From Io17-Chloro-G2 sp034428715 (GTDB lineage: Bacteria; Chloroflexota; Dehalococcoidia; Lucifugimonadales; UBA3495), in assembly GCA_034428715.1 (NCBI GenBank), contig DAOUHE010000061.1:1-18157 (forward strand): DNA of 18,157 nucleotides, read 5' to 3'. Made by a program: the position numbers and the translations under genes. The notes beneath the pieces were generated by a model. That model did not search any database. It saw nothing but the letters and a program-made list of their open reading frames with translations, and was not told the origin of the DNA. Of this stretch, positions 6,673 to 14,708 are shown piece by piece (the stretch's first letter is position 1; every line of letters starts with the position of its first letter).

Positions 6673-7718
6673 ATGTGGGAGTGCGGCACCCGTTGTATCG
6701 CCATGGCTTCTTGGCAGGGATCGAATGCGATGGGGCGATGTACCATTCCGCAAAGAGTGCCAAAGACCGGGACGCACTTCGCCAGGGAGTCCTGGAGGAT
6801 TTGGGCTGGACGATTTATCGAGTGTGGTCCACCGACTGGTTCAACGATTCGCGGGGTGAGACGCAGAAACTTGTGGCCTTTTTGGAGCAACTGCGAGACC
6901 AAAAAAAACAACCCACCGAAATTGTCGACGAATTACCTTGGGACGCCGAGGTCGAGCAAATCGATGAATTCGATGACGAGCTGGTTGATATGCATGTGGA
7001 GTCGGCGAATATGGCAGCCGAATCTGAAAGACTAGGCCATTCCCAGGACGAAGCCGATGCTTCAGCCCAACGAATCGATACCGAATCGGCTGATATTGCC
7101 AGCGAAGCAACTGAAACGCGGCCGGTTCAGTCAAGCCCGCGGTTGCGGCGCGACCCTGAATCTCGGCCTCAAGACGGTACCGTATCTGAATTTTGCTCTC
7201 CCTATGTCCATTTCGAGGGAAAACCTGGCCCGGACCCGCGCCACGCCAGCCGAGGTCCGGTGGCTGAAGGTCTCTGCCGGATCATCGAGGTAGAAGGACC
7301 AGTGGTGGCTAAACGGGCATACGACATTTATCTGCGCGGCTGTGGAATTCAGAAACTGGGCCGCGAGATCCAGCGCTCAATGAACAGGGCCCTGCAAGAC
7401 GCGATCCAGAGGGGAGAAGTTGCTGTAGAGGATGAATTGGATAAAGGAGGTTTGATCAATTCGATCCTCCGGTCTACGGGCACACCACCTGTTGCCGTGA
7501 GAGATAGAGGTTCCCGGGTCTTCGAGGAGATCCCTCCCAGCGAGCTTCAGCTCGTCGGATACCGTCTCGCGGAAGACAAAGGTCTCGAACCTATGGCTGA
7601 TGAACATCTGAGGGCTATTCTCGAATTCTTCGAACTCAAGCGACTTACCGTCCAAGTCGGAACGAAACTATTAGATATCTTGAGCCGGCCGTATCCATAC
7701 GTAGATGAGATTATCTGA
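6573..7718 (+). pseudogene. DUF4011-type helicase-nuclease, fragment 3 (Vsr/MTES_1575-like nuclease + DUF3320)
   Basis: Continues the helicase protein after a frameshift at about 6572: the homologous frame reads GGPDSEFEVYVADALRSAGY and on into GGYFIDVGVRHP, a change consistent with one lost base. The first ~110 residues form a PD-(D/E)xK nuclease of the Vsr/MTES_1575 type, with the acidic pair in YFID and GIECDGAMYH and the family's DRDALRQGVLEDLGW...RVWSTDWF. An acidic linker follows, then a DUF3320-type helical domain (RIIEVEGPVVAKRAYDIYLR) and a C-terminal tail to TGA 7716-7718. If translated alone the first ATG is 6639, past the first nuclease strand but before YFID. The architecture helicase-Vsr-DUF3320 is that of the reported antiviral candidate hhe; in this copy the reading frame is broken twice and the N-terminus is missing. 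Confidence 0.78.
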
Positions 7719-7769
7719 ACTAGGAGGCAATAAGCTTCAACCAAAGACTTAGTTGCCGGCTCCGCGCAA

Positions 7770-7945
7770 TACGACGACTATCTATTTCTGGCGTTCAACC
7801 ACGCTACGAACTATGTGATTTCGGTGATCCTGATTCTAACCGCCCGTAGTTATGGCGCACGGGAATCCCTTTGTGGAGCCCCTGGATCTCACTGGCCGTA
7901 TCCCTACCGCTGGTATTACTCTTCGCCGATAGTGTCAGTCGTTCC
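7770..7945 (+). pseudogene. Possible remnant of a small membrane protein
   Basis: Two frames together give one plausible membrane segment: YLFLAFNHATNYVISVILIL up to about 7855, then, after a shift, LWSPWISLAVSLPLVLLFAD to about 7935. The pattern (aromatic-AF-x-x-AT, short charged loop, then a hydrophobic helix) recalls the last helices of bacterial channel-like membrane proteins. It has no start of its own and no intact frame. The rest of the 7719-7971 gap holds nothing I can identify. Confidence 0.3.
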
Positions 7946-7971
7946 GGCATTTGCCCCGCTGCTGGGCGCCT

Positions 7972-10155
7972 TCATGCGCTCTGCTTGTCGGTTGGCTGGG
8001 ACTTGGGACCGCTTTTAATGCTCAGGGAAATACGTTTGCGGTCCAGGTCCACCGACAACACGGTCACCGTGACTCGCTGATTTACTTTGACGACATCTCT
8101 GGGATTCCGTACGAATCGATCAGCCAGTTGGCTGATGTGCACCAAGCCGTCTTGATGGACCCCAACGTCCACGAAGGCGCCGAAGGCGGTTACGTTGGTA
8201 ACCAGTCCGGGTATCCGCATTCCTTGTTCCAGGTCTTGAATACTCTCCACCCCTTCGGCGAAGGCGAATGTCTCAAACACCTGGCGTGGGTCTCTTCCGG
8301 GTCGGGCCAACTCGGCCATGATATCTCTAAGCGTGGGGAGACCCACTGTGCCGCTGACATAGCTATCGAGGTCGATGCGTGAGCGCATCGCTTCATCGGT
8401 CATCAAGTCTTTGACGCTGCAACCCTGCGCCTTGGCCATGGACTGGACCAATGGGTATCTTTCGGGATGGACGGCGCTGGCATCCAAGGGCTGCTCCCCG
8501 TCTCGAATCCGAAGGAAACCGGCCGCTTGTTCGTAGGCCTTGGGTCCAAGCCGGGGCACCTTCAAGAGGTCGCGCCTGGTCTTGAAACCGCCGTGGGCAT
8601 CCCGGTACTCCTGGATCGCTTTGGCCAGGCTGGGGCCCAATCCGGAGACGTAGCTCAAGAGTTGACGGCTGGCCGTGTTGACCTCGACTCCAACTCCGTT
8701 AACGCAACTGACGACAACATCGTTCAGTTTGCATTGGAGCAGGCCCTGGTCGACGTCGTGCTGGTATTGGCCGACGCCTATGGATTGGGGTTCGATCTTG
8801 ACCAGTTCGGCCAGTGGGTCCATCAAGCGCCGCCCGATGGACACGGCGCCTCTCACGGTGATATCCATGTCGGGAAACTCGTCGCGGGCAGCCTGGGAAG
8901 CGGAGTATATCGAAGCCCCGCTCTCGCTGACCACGATCACCTGGATGCCTGGTTCCAGGCCCAAGCGCCGCAGAAAAGCTTCGGTCTCGCGCCCTCCCGT
9001 TCCGTTGCCCACCCCGATGACCTGGGGCTGGTGCCGCCGACAAAGGTTCGACACGATCTGAGCCGACTCTGCCTCTTGCCTTTCGCCGAGCAAAGGATAG
9101 ATCGTCGCGGACTCTATGAACTTGCCCAGGGAGTCCAGGACAGCTATCTTGCAACCCGTACGTATCCCGGGGTCTATGGCCAACATGCTTTCTTGCCCCA
9201 GGGGTGATTCCAGCAGCAGTTGGCGAAGGTTGTCGGCGAACACCGCTATGGCGACGTCGTCGGCCCGCGTCTTGGCCTTGGCGCGGGCTTCGGATTCCAT
9301 CGAAGGTCCCAGGAGCCGTTTATAGCTGTCCTGAACGGCCAGTGACACCTGTTGGGAGCAGTCGTTGGAATCGACGACGAACAGGGCCTCAAGTTCAGCC
9401 AGAGCCTCCTCTTCGGGCGGCAACAGATGCAGTGTTAACATAGACTCTCTCTCACCCCGCAACATGGCTAGAACGCGGTGGGAGGGGGCTTGGGACAAGG
9501 GCTCTTGCCAGTCGAAGTAATCCCGGTATTTGGCGGCCTCTCCTTCCTTTCCCTGGGACAGTTTGGAGGTCAAGGCGCCCTTGTCCGCAATAAGCTCCCT
9601 GATCTGAGCGCGGGCGGCGGCGTCTTCACTGACCCATTCGGCCATGATGTCCCTGGCTCCATGCAGCGCTTCGCCTGGGGTGGCGACGCCATTTTCATGG
9701 TCAACGGCCAAGGCCGCCTGAGCCGCCACATCTGTATCATCTTGTATCCAAAGAAGGCTGGCCAAGGGCTCTAGCCCTTTTTCCCGGGCGATGGCCGCTC
9801 TGGTGCGGCGCTTGGGGCGAAAGGGAAGGTAAATATCCTCCAATGCCGCCAACGTCTCAGCCGCCTGAACTTGTTCTTTCAACTCCCCGGTGAGCAGATC
9901 CCTCTGCTTCAGCGAAGCCAGGATGGTTTCCATCCGGTGCGCCAATTCTTTGAGATCGGCTAACCTATCCCGTATGGAGGCTATAGCCACTTCGTCCAAG
10001 TTGCCTGTGGCCTCCTTTCGGTAACGGGCGATAAAAGGCACAGTGGCTCCTTCCCCAATCAAGGAAACCGTCGAATTGACCTGAGTACTCAGCAGGTGCA
10101 ACTCGCCCGCAATCTTGGAGATTAACCTCTGGTTGATTTCGGTTTGAGTAGACAT
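7972..10155 (-). CDS. tex: Tex family RNA-binding transcription accessory protein
   Basis: A full-length (727 residues, typical for the family) Tex protein, a cytoplasmic nucleic-acid-binding factor linked to transcription and, in some bacteria, gene expression under stress. The N-terminal helical part contains GEGATVPFIARYRKEATGNLDE, a Tex hallmark. The central YqgF/RNase-H-like domain starts near MLAIDPGIRTGCKIAVLD and continues through VIGVGNGTGGRETE. The conserved GVGQYQHDVDQ leads into the helix-hairpin-helix region (VSGLGPSLAKAI...FKTRRDLLKVPRLGPKAYEQ). The C-terminal S1 domain spans about 645-713 (GMRIPGLVTNVTAFGAFVDV). The ATG start lacks a strong Shine-Dalgarno. It is transcribed convergently with the broken helicase gene. 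All domains look intact; it is the only clear housekeeping-type gene in the window. Confidence 0.96.
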   Translation of the reverse strand: MSTQTEINQRLISKIAGELHLLSTQVNSTVSLIGEGATVPFIARYRKEATGNLDEVAIASIRDRLADLKELAHRMETILASLKQRDLLTGELKEQVQAAETLAALEDIYLPFRPKRRTRAAIAREKGLEPLASLLWIQDDTDVAAQAALAVDHENGVATPGEALHGARDIMAEWVSEDAAARAQIRELIADKGALTSKLSQGKEGEAAKYRDYFDWQEPLSQAPSHRVLAMLRGERESMLTLHLLPPEEEALAELEALFVVDSNDCSQQVSLAVQDSYKRLLGPSMESEARAKAKTRADDVAIAVFADNLRQLLLESPLGQESMLAIDPGIRTGCKIAVLDSLGKFIESATIYPLLGERQEAESAQIVSNLCRRHQPQVIGVGNGTGGRETEAFLRRLGLEPGIQVIVVSESGASIYSASQAARDEFPDMDITVRGAVSIGRRLMDPLAELVKIEPQSIGVGQYQHDVDQGLLQCKLNDVVVSCVNGVGVEVNTASRQLLSYVSGLGPSLAKAIQEYRDAHGGFKTRRDLLKVPRLGPKAYEQAAGFLRIRDGEQPLDASAVHPERYPLVQSMAKAQGCSVKDLMTDEAMRSRIDLDSYVSGTVGLPTLRDIMAELARPGRDPRQVFETFAFAEGVESIQDLEQGMRIPGLVTNVTAFGAFVDVGVHQDGLVHISQLADRFVRNPRDVVKVNQRVTVTVLSVDLDRKRISLSIKSGPKSQPTDKQSA

Positions 10156-10210
10156 TTCTATACTAAATTTTCCGCCTCACTCAACGTTTAGATCGGCAAA
10201 GGTGTCAACA

Positions 10211-10238
10211 ATTATACTGAATCGACCCCGATTCAGTA
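10211..10238 (-). promoter_or_regulatory. Perfect 10-bp inverted repeat overlapping a -10 element upstream of tex
   Basis: TACTGAATCG (10215-10224) and CGATTCAGTA (10229-10238) are perfect inverted copies with a 4-base spacer. On the minus strand the repeat runs directly into TATAAT (10216-10211), a perfect -10 box about 55 bases upstream of the tex ATG; the matching -35 position (10239-10234) is poor. A dyad overlapping a promoter suggests an operator, though a hairpin at the 5' end of a transcript is also possible. A TTGACA (10208-10203, minus) lies closer to tex but has no good -10. Confidence 0.45.
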
Positions 10239-10479
10239 CCGGAAGGACCGCAACCGCTGAATTCAAACACCTACACTGGTTGCCAGCGCCTCACCCGACT
10301 CTGACGTGAGGCCAGTCCTTTTTGGCCGCGCATCGCTCAGATATTACAGTTGCGCATGCTGTTGCATGTGAAGCCGGACGCGCCAAACACTCTTCGCGGA
10401 TAGGGTCAGTGCTTGGATCAGCGGTGCGCTATATCTTTTTTCGATAGACAACCCATCCACCCTGCGCTAACATCCCACT
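10239..10479. other. Intergenic region with a terminator-like hairpin at 10288-10323
   Basis: No coding frame was supported between the tex upstream dyad and 10480. The one structure seen is GCCTCAC (10288-10294) with GTGAGGC (10306-10312), an 11-base loop, followed after six bases by TTTTT (10319-10323). ACTG (10275-10278) can also pair with CAGT (10313-10316) to extend the stem. This looks like a weak plus-strand terminator, but no plus-strand gene ends just before it, so it may be a relic. Confidence 0.3.
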
Positions 10480-10569
10480 ATGTCCGGTGAGCGCATCCAG
10501 CGCCGCATCGACATTCTACTAGACGGGGCCGTTCGGGCTATTGCTAATGAAGAGTGGCCCAATCTATGA
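10480..10569 (+). pseudogene. N-terminal remnant of a kinase/cyclase-TPR type regulator
   Basis: A 29-codon frame, MSGERIQRRIDILLDGAVRA plus IANEEWPNL and TGA. This closely follows the opening of a family of large Chloroflexota regulators (MSxERIQRxIDxLLDEAExAI...DW) that combine a Ser/Thr kinase or nucleotide cyclase with an ATPase and TPR repeats. In those proteins the sequence continues into a TPR-like helix; here it ends at once, so only the 5' tip remains. The family link is from memory of the pattern. It is also possible that it is translated as a small peptide, but the ribosome site is weak. Confidence 0.5.
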
Positions 10570-10615
10570 TGCCCCAATCCGTGAGACCTCAATCTTTGGT
10601 TCTAGGAGGGTTTGA

Positions 10616-11269
10616 ATGCTGTACGAACTACGCGTCTACGACGCCATGCCCGGAAAGCTCGGCGCACTTAATGACCGTTTTGCCAAACATACGACGGGCT
10701 TCTTCAAAAACCACGGCATCGGGATCGTTGGATTCTGGACCGCCGTGATAGGCACCGGCAACCAGCTTACCTACATATTGAGCTTCGACGACATGGCGGA
10801 CCGGGAGGACAAATGGGGTGCCTTTCAGAATAACTCCGACTGGCACAAAGTGCGTGCTGATTCAGAAAGGGATGGGACCCTGGTGGCCAGCGTCCAGAAC
10901 AGCTTTATGCGGTTGACCTCCTACTCGCCCGAACCCAAGATAAGTACCAATCTCCAGGAGCTTCGGGTTTATCAAGCCGTGCCGGGTAAGCTGCCTGCGC
11001 TGAACAGCCGGTTCGCCGAACATACCACCCACTTGTTCGAGAAGCACGGTATCCGAAATGTTGGCTATTGGACCCATGAAGTGGGCGCCAACAACCAATT
11101 GTTTTACATGGTGGGCCACGCCGGTCTGGCGGACCGGGAGAAGAACTTTGCCGCTTTTGGCGCCGACCCCGACTGGCACAAAGCCAGGGCCGAGTCGGAG
11201 CGAGACGGCCCTCTAACCATCAAGACCCAAAGCTCCATCCTGCAACCCACTGCCTACTCTCTCCGCTGA
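10616..11269 (+). CDS. NIPSNAP family protein with two tandem domains
   Basis: A 217-residue protein made of two NIPSNAP (ferredoxin-like dimeric alpha-beta barrel) domains. Domain 1 (about 1-104) opens MLYELRVYDAMPGKLGALND and domain 2 (about 113-217) opens LQELRVYQAVPGKLPALNSR. Both carry F/YW at the same point, DWHKxRADSERDG/DWHKARAESERDG, and FxxHTTxxFxxHGI, so the protein arose by internal duplication. The ATG has a strong Shine-Dalgarno (AGGAGGG, 10604-10610, five bases upstream). Bacterial NIPSNAP proteins often sit beside oxidoreductases and are thought to bind or process small organic molecules, but no reaction is established. Here a RidA-like protein and a flavin monooxygenase follow on the same strand, which fits a catabolic setting. 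Confidence 0.92.
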   Translation: MLYELRVYDAMPGKLGALNDRFAKHTTGFFKNHGIGIVGFWTAVIGTGNQLTYILSFDDMADREDKWGAFQNNSDWHKVRADSERDGTLVASVQNSFMRLTSYSPEPKISTNLQELRVYQAVPGKLPALNSRFAEHTTHLFEKHGIRNVGYWTHEVGANNQLFYMVGHAGLADREKNFAAFGADPDWHKARAESERDGPLTIKTQSSILQPTAYSLR

Positions 11270-11699
11270 CCGGCCCGGACGCCGGTTTCGACAAACGTCG
11301 GCACTGTGTTCAGGCGACTGCCGGTGCTCAGCGCCCGATTTGGGACCGGTCCTCGAATTCCCCTGAACAAGGGGAATCACGGGAGGTCGAACAACAGGTA
11401 TTGGCCCAGCCCACGCTGTCCATGGGTTCTTGTCGAGCGGAACAAGCGGTAACCAAAAAACGATTGGCGAACTCTGCGTCTAACTTCAGTTGAAACTACC
11501 CGGAGGCCGTGCCCGCCTAGGGTCGCTGGAATACCCGCAATCTACCACAGATCCGGTACACCGCAGAATTATGAAGGCCATCAGGATATATTTTACGGAT
11601 AATGGCGACATTTCTCCATCATGGCGACGCAACAGCCATCGGTAGGGGAAGGCCGAGGGTCTGTGAGCCCCGATAAATCTTTGGAGAGAGGAATCCATC
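11270..11699. other. 430-bp intergenic region with one perfect hairpin
   Basis: No intact gene. ATTCCCC (11357-11363) and GGGGAAT (11371-11377) form a perfect 7-bp stem with a 7-base loop about 90 bases after the NIPSNAP stop, without a T-tract. It could end or stabilise the upstream message. A stretch near 11310-11340 reads VFRRLPVLSARFG, faintly like the NIPSNAP phrase KLPALNSRF, but too short to call. An A/T-rich segment (11587-11602, TATATTTTACGGATAA) may contain a promoter for the next gene. Confidence 0.35.
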
Positions 11700-12089
11700 A
11701 TGGCAATTGAGCGCATAAACCCATCGAGCCTCGGACAGCCAGGCCGCTATCATCACGTGGTCAAGGACGGCAAGACCGTCTACCTGGCGGGACAGGTGGC
11801 TCGGGATAAGGACGGAAAAACAGAGGGAGTGGGTGACGCGGGAGCCCAAGCGGAGCAGGTATTTCGTAACACCCAGGCAGCTTTGGAATCGGTTGGCAGT
11901 GACTTGGGCCATATCTTGAAAATGACAACCTTCATGACGCACCGAGAGGATTTTCCGGCCTACCGGGCGGCCAGGAGCAAGTTTCTCACCGATGACGATG
12001 CCCTGCCAGCCAGCACGCTGATTCTCTGTTCTGGGCTCGCCGACCCTGACTTCCGGATTGAGATTGAAGCCGTGGCAGCCATCCCATAG
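11700..12089 (+). CDS. RidA (YjgF/UK114) family protein lacking the catalytic Arg
   Basis: A 129-residue RidA-superfamily protein, the normal length for a trimeric member. Family features are KTVYLAGQVARDKDG near residue 25, GDAGAQAEQVFRNTQAALES in the middle helix, and EIEAVA at the end. Canonical RidA deaminates 2-aminoacrylate and other enamines/imines using an Arg near position 105 (PAR-S/T). Here the same place reads PAST, with Ser105, so this is a Rid subgroup member without that Arg and probably lacks classical deaminase activity. A Shine-Dalgarno GGAGAGAG (11683-11690) precedes the ATG. The flavin monooxygenase gene starts 82 bp downstream on the same strand; non-RidA Rid proteins are often found beside such oxygenases and may assist breakdown of unstable intermediates. 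Confidence 0.92.
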   Translation: MAIERINPSSLGQPGRYHHVVKDGKTVYLAGQVARDKDGKTEGVGDAGAQAEQVFRNTQAALESVGSDLGHILKMTTFMTHREDFPAYRAARSKFLTDDDALPASTLILCSGLADPDFRIEIEAVAAIP

Positions 12090-12171
12090 GGCATAAATCC
12101 CGGTTACATTTCCGAGGGTCCTATGTTCAGGGAAATCAGTTTGATTTCGGAAGAGAGAGGGGAGGTAACGG

Positions 12172-13533
12172 GTGACAATGCCGAGGCGGATGCTCATAAA
12201 CGCATTCACCATGAATTGCGTCTCGCACATCCAGCAAGGACTGTGGGTTCGTGACGATACCCGCCAGCTTGAGTACACTCAACTCGATCCGTGGGTGGAA
12301 CTGGCTCAGATCCTCGAGAAAGGCTGTTTCGACGCGATATTTCTGGCGGATGTGGTCGGAGTCTACGACACCTATCACGGAGGACCGGAGACATCTATCA
12401 TCGAGGGGATGCAAATTCCGGTCAACGATCCAGCCCTGCTAATCCCCGCCATGGCCCATGCCACTGATCATCTCGGCTTCGCATTCACCAGTTCGGTTCT
12501 GCAGACCCATCCCTTCACGTTTGCCCGACAAGCGTCAACGATCGATCATCTTTCAAATGGACGGGTCGCCTGGAACATTGTGACATCTTACCTACCCAAC
12601 GCCGGAGCGAACCTCGGCCTTGGGGGGTTACCCTCACATGACGAGCGCTACGATCGCGCCGATGAATACCTAGATGTGACCTATAAGCTGTGGGAGGGAA
12701 GTTGGGAAGACGACGCCGTGGTACGCGACACCGAGCGTGGCATTTACGCGGACCCGACCAAGATCCACCCGATCAACCACGTAGGGAAACATTACGACGT
12801 CGCCGGGCCTCATCTATCCGAGCCATCACCCCAGCGCACGCCGTTGCTTTTTCAGGCGGGCTCTTCAACTCGCGGGCGAAGGTTTGCTGCCAAACACGCC
12901 GAGTGTGTCTTCATTGTAGCCTCTCGACAGAGCCTGGGCGGGACGGCCAGCGTCATCGAGGAAATTCGGACTCAAGCCACTCGCGAGGGTCGCTATCCAG
13001 ACGACATCCGCTTCTTCCAGGGCTTGTCGCCTGTGGTGGGAGGAACTGAGGCAGAGGCGAAGGCCAAAGAAGCAGAATACCTGGAGCAGTTCAGCACCGA
13101 GGGCGCACTCGCACACCTAAGCGGTGGCATCGGAGTCGACTTGGCCGCGATCGACCTAGATCGGCCCTTAGACACAATTGACAGCCAAGGCATGCGGGGT
13201 TCGGTGAAGGCGCTAATTGAGTCGGCGCCGGATAAGACACAAACATTTCGCGATCTGGCCCGGTCCAGGTTGGCGGGCCAGTTTCTTACGGGGGCGCCAG
13301 AGCAAATCGCGGACGCCCTGCAGGAATGGCAGGAGGCGGGCGTGGACGGGTTCAACCTCGTTTATTCGGTTACTCCCGGGACCTTCGTGGACTTCATAGA
13401 TGCCGTGGTGCCCATCCTTCAGGCGCGAGGTCTCATGCAACGGGAATACGCCCCGGGTCCGCTGCGGCAGAAGATCTTCGGATATCCCAAGCTGCCAGAT
13501 CGTCACCCCGCTGCGACCTATCGCCGACGCTGA
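12172..13533 (+). CDS. FMN-dependent luciferase-like monooxygenase, NtaA/SnaA/DszA (DmoA) type
   Basis: A 453-residue TIM-barrel flavin monooxygenase of the bacterial luciferase-like superfamily. The family sequence AFTSSVLQTHPFTFARQAST followed by IDHLSNGRVAWNIVTSYLPN is the clear signature of the nitrilotriacetate/dibenzothiophene-sulfone/alkyl-sulfide group, which uses FMNH2 from a separate reductase to oxygenate C-N or C-S compounds. Other typical parts are IFLADVVGVYD, the YDRADEYLDVTYKLWEGSW helix, PLLFQAGSSTRGRRFAAKHA and the C-terminal AGVDGFNLVYS. The start is GTG at 12172, set by GGAGGT (12161-12166) five bases upstream; ATG 12178 is the alternative. No flavin reductase gene is visible, although the nitroreductase at the right end also uses FMN. 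It probably forms a transcription unit with the RidA-like gene. The substrate cannot be read from sequence. Confidence 0.94.
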   Translation: MTMPRRMLINAFTMNCVSHIQQGLWVRDDTRQLEYTQLDPWVELAQILEKGCFDAIFLADVVGVYDTYHGGPETSIIEGMQIPVNDPALLIPAMAHATDHLGFAFTSSVLQTHPFTFARQASTIDHLSNGRVAWNIVTSYLPNAGANLGLGGLPSHDERYDRADEYLDVTYKLWEGSWEDDAVVRDTERGIYADPTKIHPINHVGKHYDVAGPHLSEPSPQRTPLLFQAGSSTRGRRFAAKHAECVFIVASRQSLGGTASVIEEIRTQATREGRYPDDIRFFQGLSPVVGGTEAEAKAKEAEYLEQFSTEGALAHLSGGIGVDLAAIDLDRPLDTIDSQGMRGSVKALIESAPDKTQTFRDLARSRLAGQFLTGAPEQIADALQEWQEAGVDGFNLVYSVTPGTFVDFIDAVVPILQARGLMQREYAPGPLRQKIFGYPKLPDRHPAATYRRR

Positions 13534-13748
13534 GCTCGCCTGAAAATGGGACAGAGATGGCGTCGACGCCAACTCAAACCTGGCCTAAGAAATAAAGCTC
13601 TCAAAACCTTTACTATTACCTCACAGTTGCTTTTAGATCTGTTTATCCAGGGTTCAACCGCCCATCAACCAACGCTCAGGGAATCTCGGTGAATCACGCC
13701 GGGTCGATTGTTTGATTGAAAATATTCAGCAACGGAGGTTTACTGGTG

Positions 13749-14309
13749 ATGGCTAAAACCAGTATCACAGACCCGATCTGGGTCACAATGATAGATCACC
13801 CCGGTCACCCGGGGAAAATCGGTGTCTCGATATGCCCAGGGAAGAAAAGCCCGTCTGTTTTCGGGGGGACGTGGGACAGAGACCTGGAGTTGGATTTGGC
13901 GGCGATCCAACGTGATTTCCATCCAACTGCTATCGTCACCTTGATGACTGATGATGAATTGGCCGCTAATAAAGTCCCCGATTTAGGACAAGCCGTCCTT
14001 GACCACGGGATGGAATGGTTCCATATCCCTATCCAGGATATGACGGCACCTGATGAGTCATTTGGTAGTGTCTGGTCTGAGATAGCACCTAGTATTTTGC
14101 AGATGATCCAACAGGGAGACAACGTCCTGGTCCATTGCAAGGGAGGTCTGGGTCGATCCGGTACCCTAGCCGCATTGTTGCTGATTGAATTCGGTATACC
14201 TAACGGCCAAGCCATTGCTCAAGTCCGGATCGCGCGCCCAGGTGCGATCGACATAGCGGAACAAGAAGAATACGTCCGTCGGTACGTTGCCTTAGGTCAA
14301 CCAAACTAG
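13749..14309 (+). CDS. CDKN3/KAP-like dual-specificity protein phosphatase
   Basis: A 186-residue cysteine phosphatase of the dual-specificity type, closest in pattern to the cyclin-dependent-kinase-inhibitor-3 (KAP) group found scattered in bacteria. The P-loop VHCKGGLGRSGT provides the CX5R motif, with nucleophile Cys130 and Arg136. Asp97 in IPIQDMTAPDE is the likely general acid. Upstream features also fit: GGTWDRDLELDLAAIQ and VTLMTDDELAA. Start: GGAGGT (13734-13739) is followed by GTG 13746 (six bases) and ATG 13749 (nine bases), in frame; ATG is preferred but either works. A TTG further upstream would precede the ribosome site and is unlikely. The target is unknown. Its neighbour downstream is a remnant of a regulator family that often contains a Ser/Thr kinase, a possible former partner. 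Confidence 0.9.
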   Translation: MAKTSITDPIWVTMIDHPGHPGKIGVSICPGKKSPSVFGGTWDRDLELDLAAIQRDFHPTAIVTLMTDDELAANKVPDLGQAVLDHGMEWFHIPIQDMTAPDESFGSVWSEIAPSILQMIQQGDNVLVHCKGGLGRSGTLAALLLIEFGIPNGQAIAQVRIARPGAIDIAEQEEYVRRYVALGQPN

Positions 14310-14311
14310 CG

Positions 14312-14503
14312 ATGTACCGATTGTCTGAACTAACCGTATCTGCCATCACCTCTCCAGCCGCCAGATTATTAGAATCCCTGGCCATTTCCAGCCGGATGGG
14401 CATGCGGCCATTGATGGAGCGGGCGCTGTATTGGGGTGGGAGATTCTTAACGCATAATACCCGAGGTTGGCGGGCGGTAGATCTAGACACTATGAAACAA
14501 TAG
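14312..14503 (+). pseudogene. C-terminal remnant of a TPR-type regulator (kinase/cyclase or LuxR family)
   Basis: A 63-codon frame starting two bases after the phosphatase stop. Its middle, SPAARLLESLAISSRMGMRP followed by LMERAL, matches the last TPR helices of large ATPase/cyclase/LuxR-type regulators of Chloroflexota (LLxESLAISxELGMRPLMERVLSRRE). The flanking residues do not continue the family, and there is no ribosome site of note. I read it as the eroded 3' end of such a gene. It might be translated by coupling with the phosphatase, but a function as a 63-residue protein is doubtful. Confidence 0.45.
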
Positions 14504-14708
14504 TGTGCGCAGGCCGGATTTGCAGGTCTACCAACTCAACCGCTACCCTCGTTTCACTCAGCCGCCCCGAGAAACTCCATTGGGCAACGACACCCCACGC
14601 TTCGTCGAGTACAATGTGGCTGGCGGTGTGTAGCCGTTGACTGGCAGCATGCCCGGCGTCCAGACCCGTGTAGGGTTTGAATCACATTTCTTAGACGCTG
14701 ACATCGAT

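Noticed and set aside
8467..9207. 246-codon plus-strand open frame
   Set aside because: It lies fully antisense to the intact tex gene, has no ribosome site and no family resemblance; tex motifs are continuous through it.
11310..11345. Possible third NIPSNAP repeat remnant (VFRRLPVLSARFG)
   Set aside because: Only about a dozen residues resemble the repeat and neighbouring frames do not extend it.
11619..12278. 219-codon minus-strand open frame
   Set aside because: Antisense to the RidA-like gene and the start of the monooxygenase; no recognisable motif.
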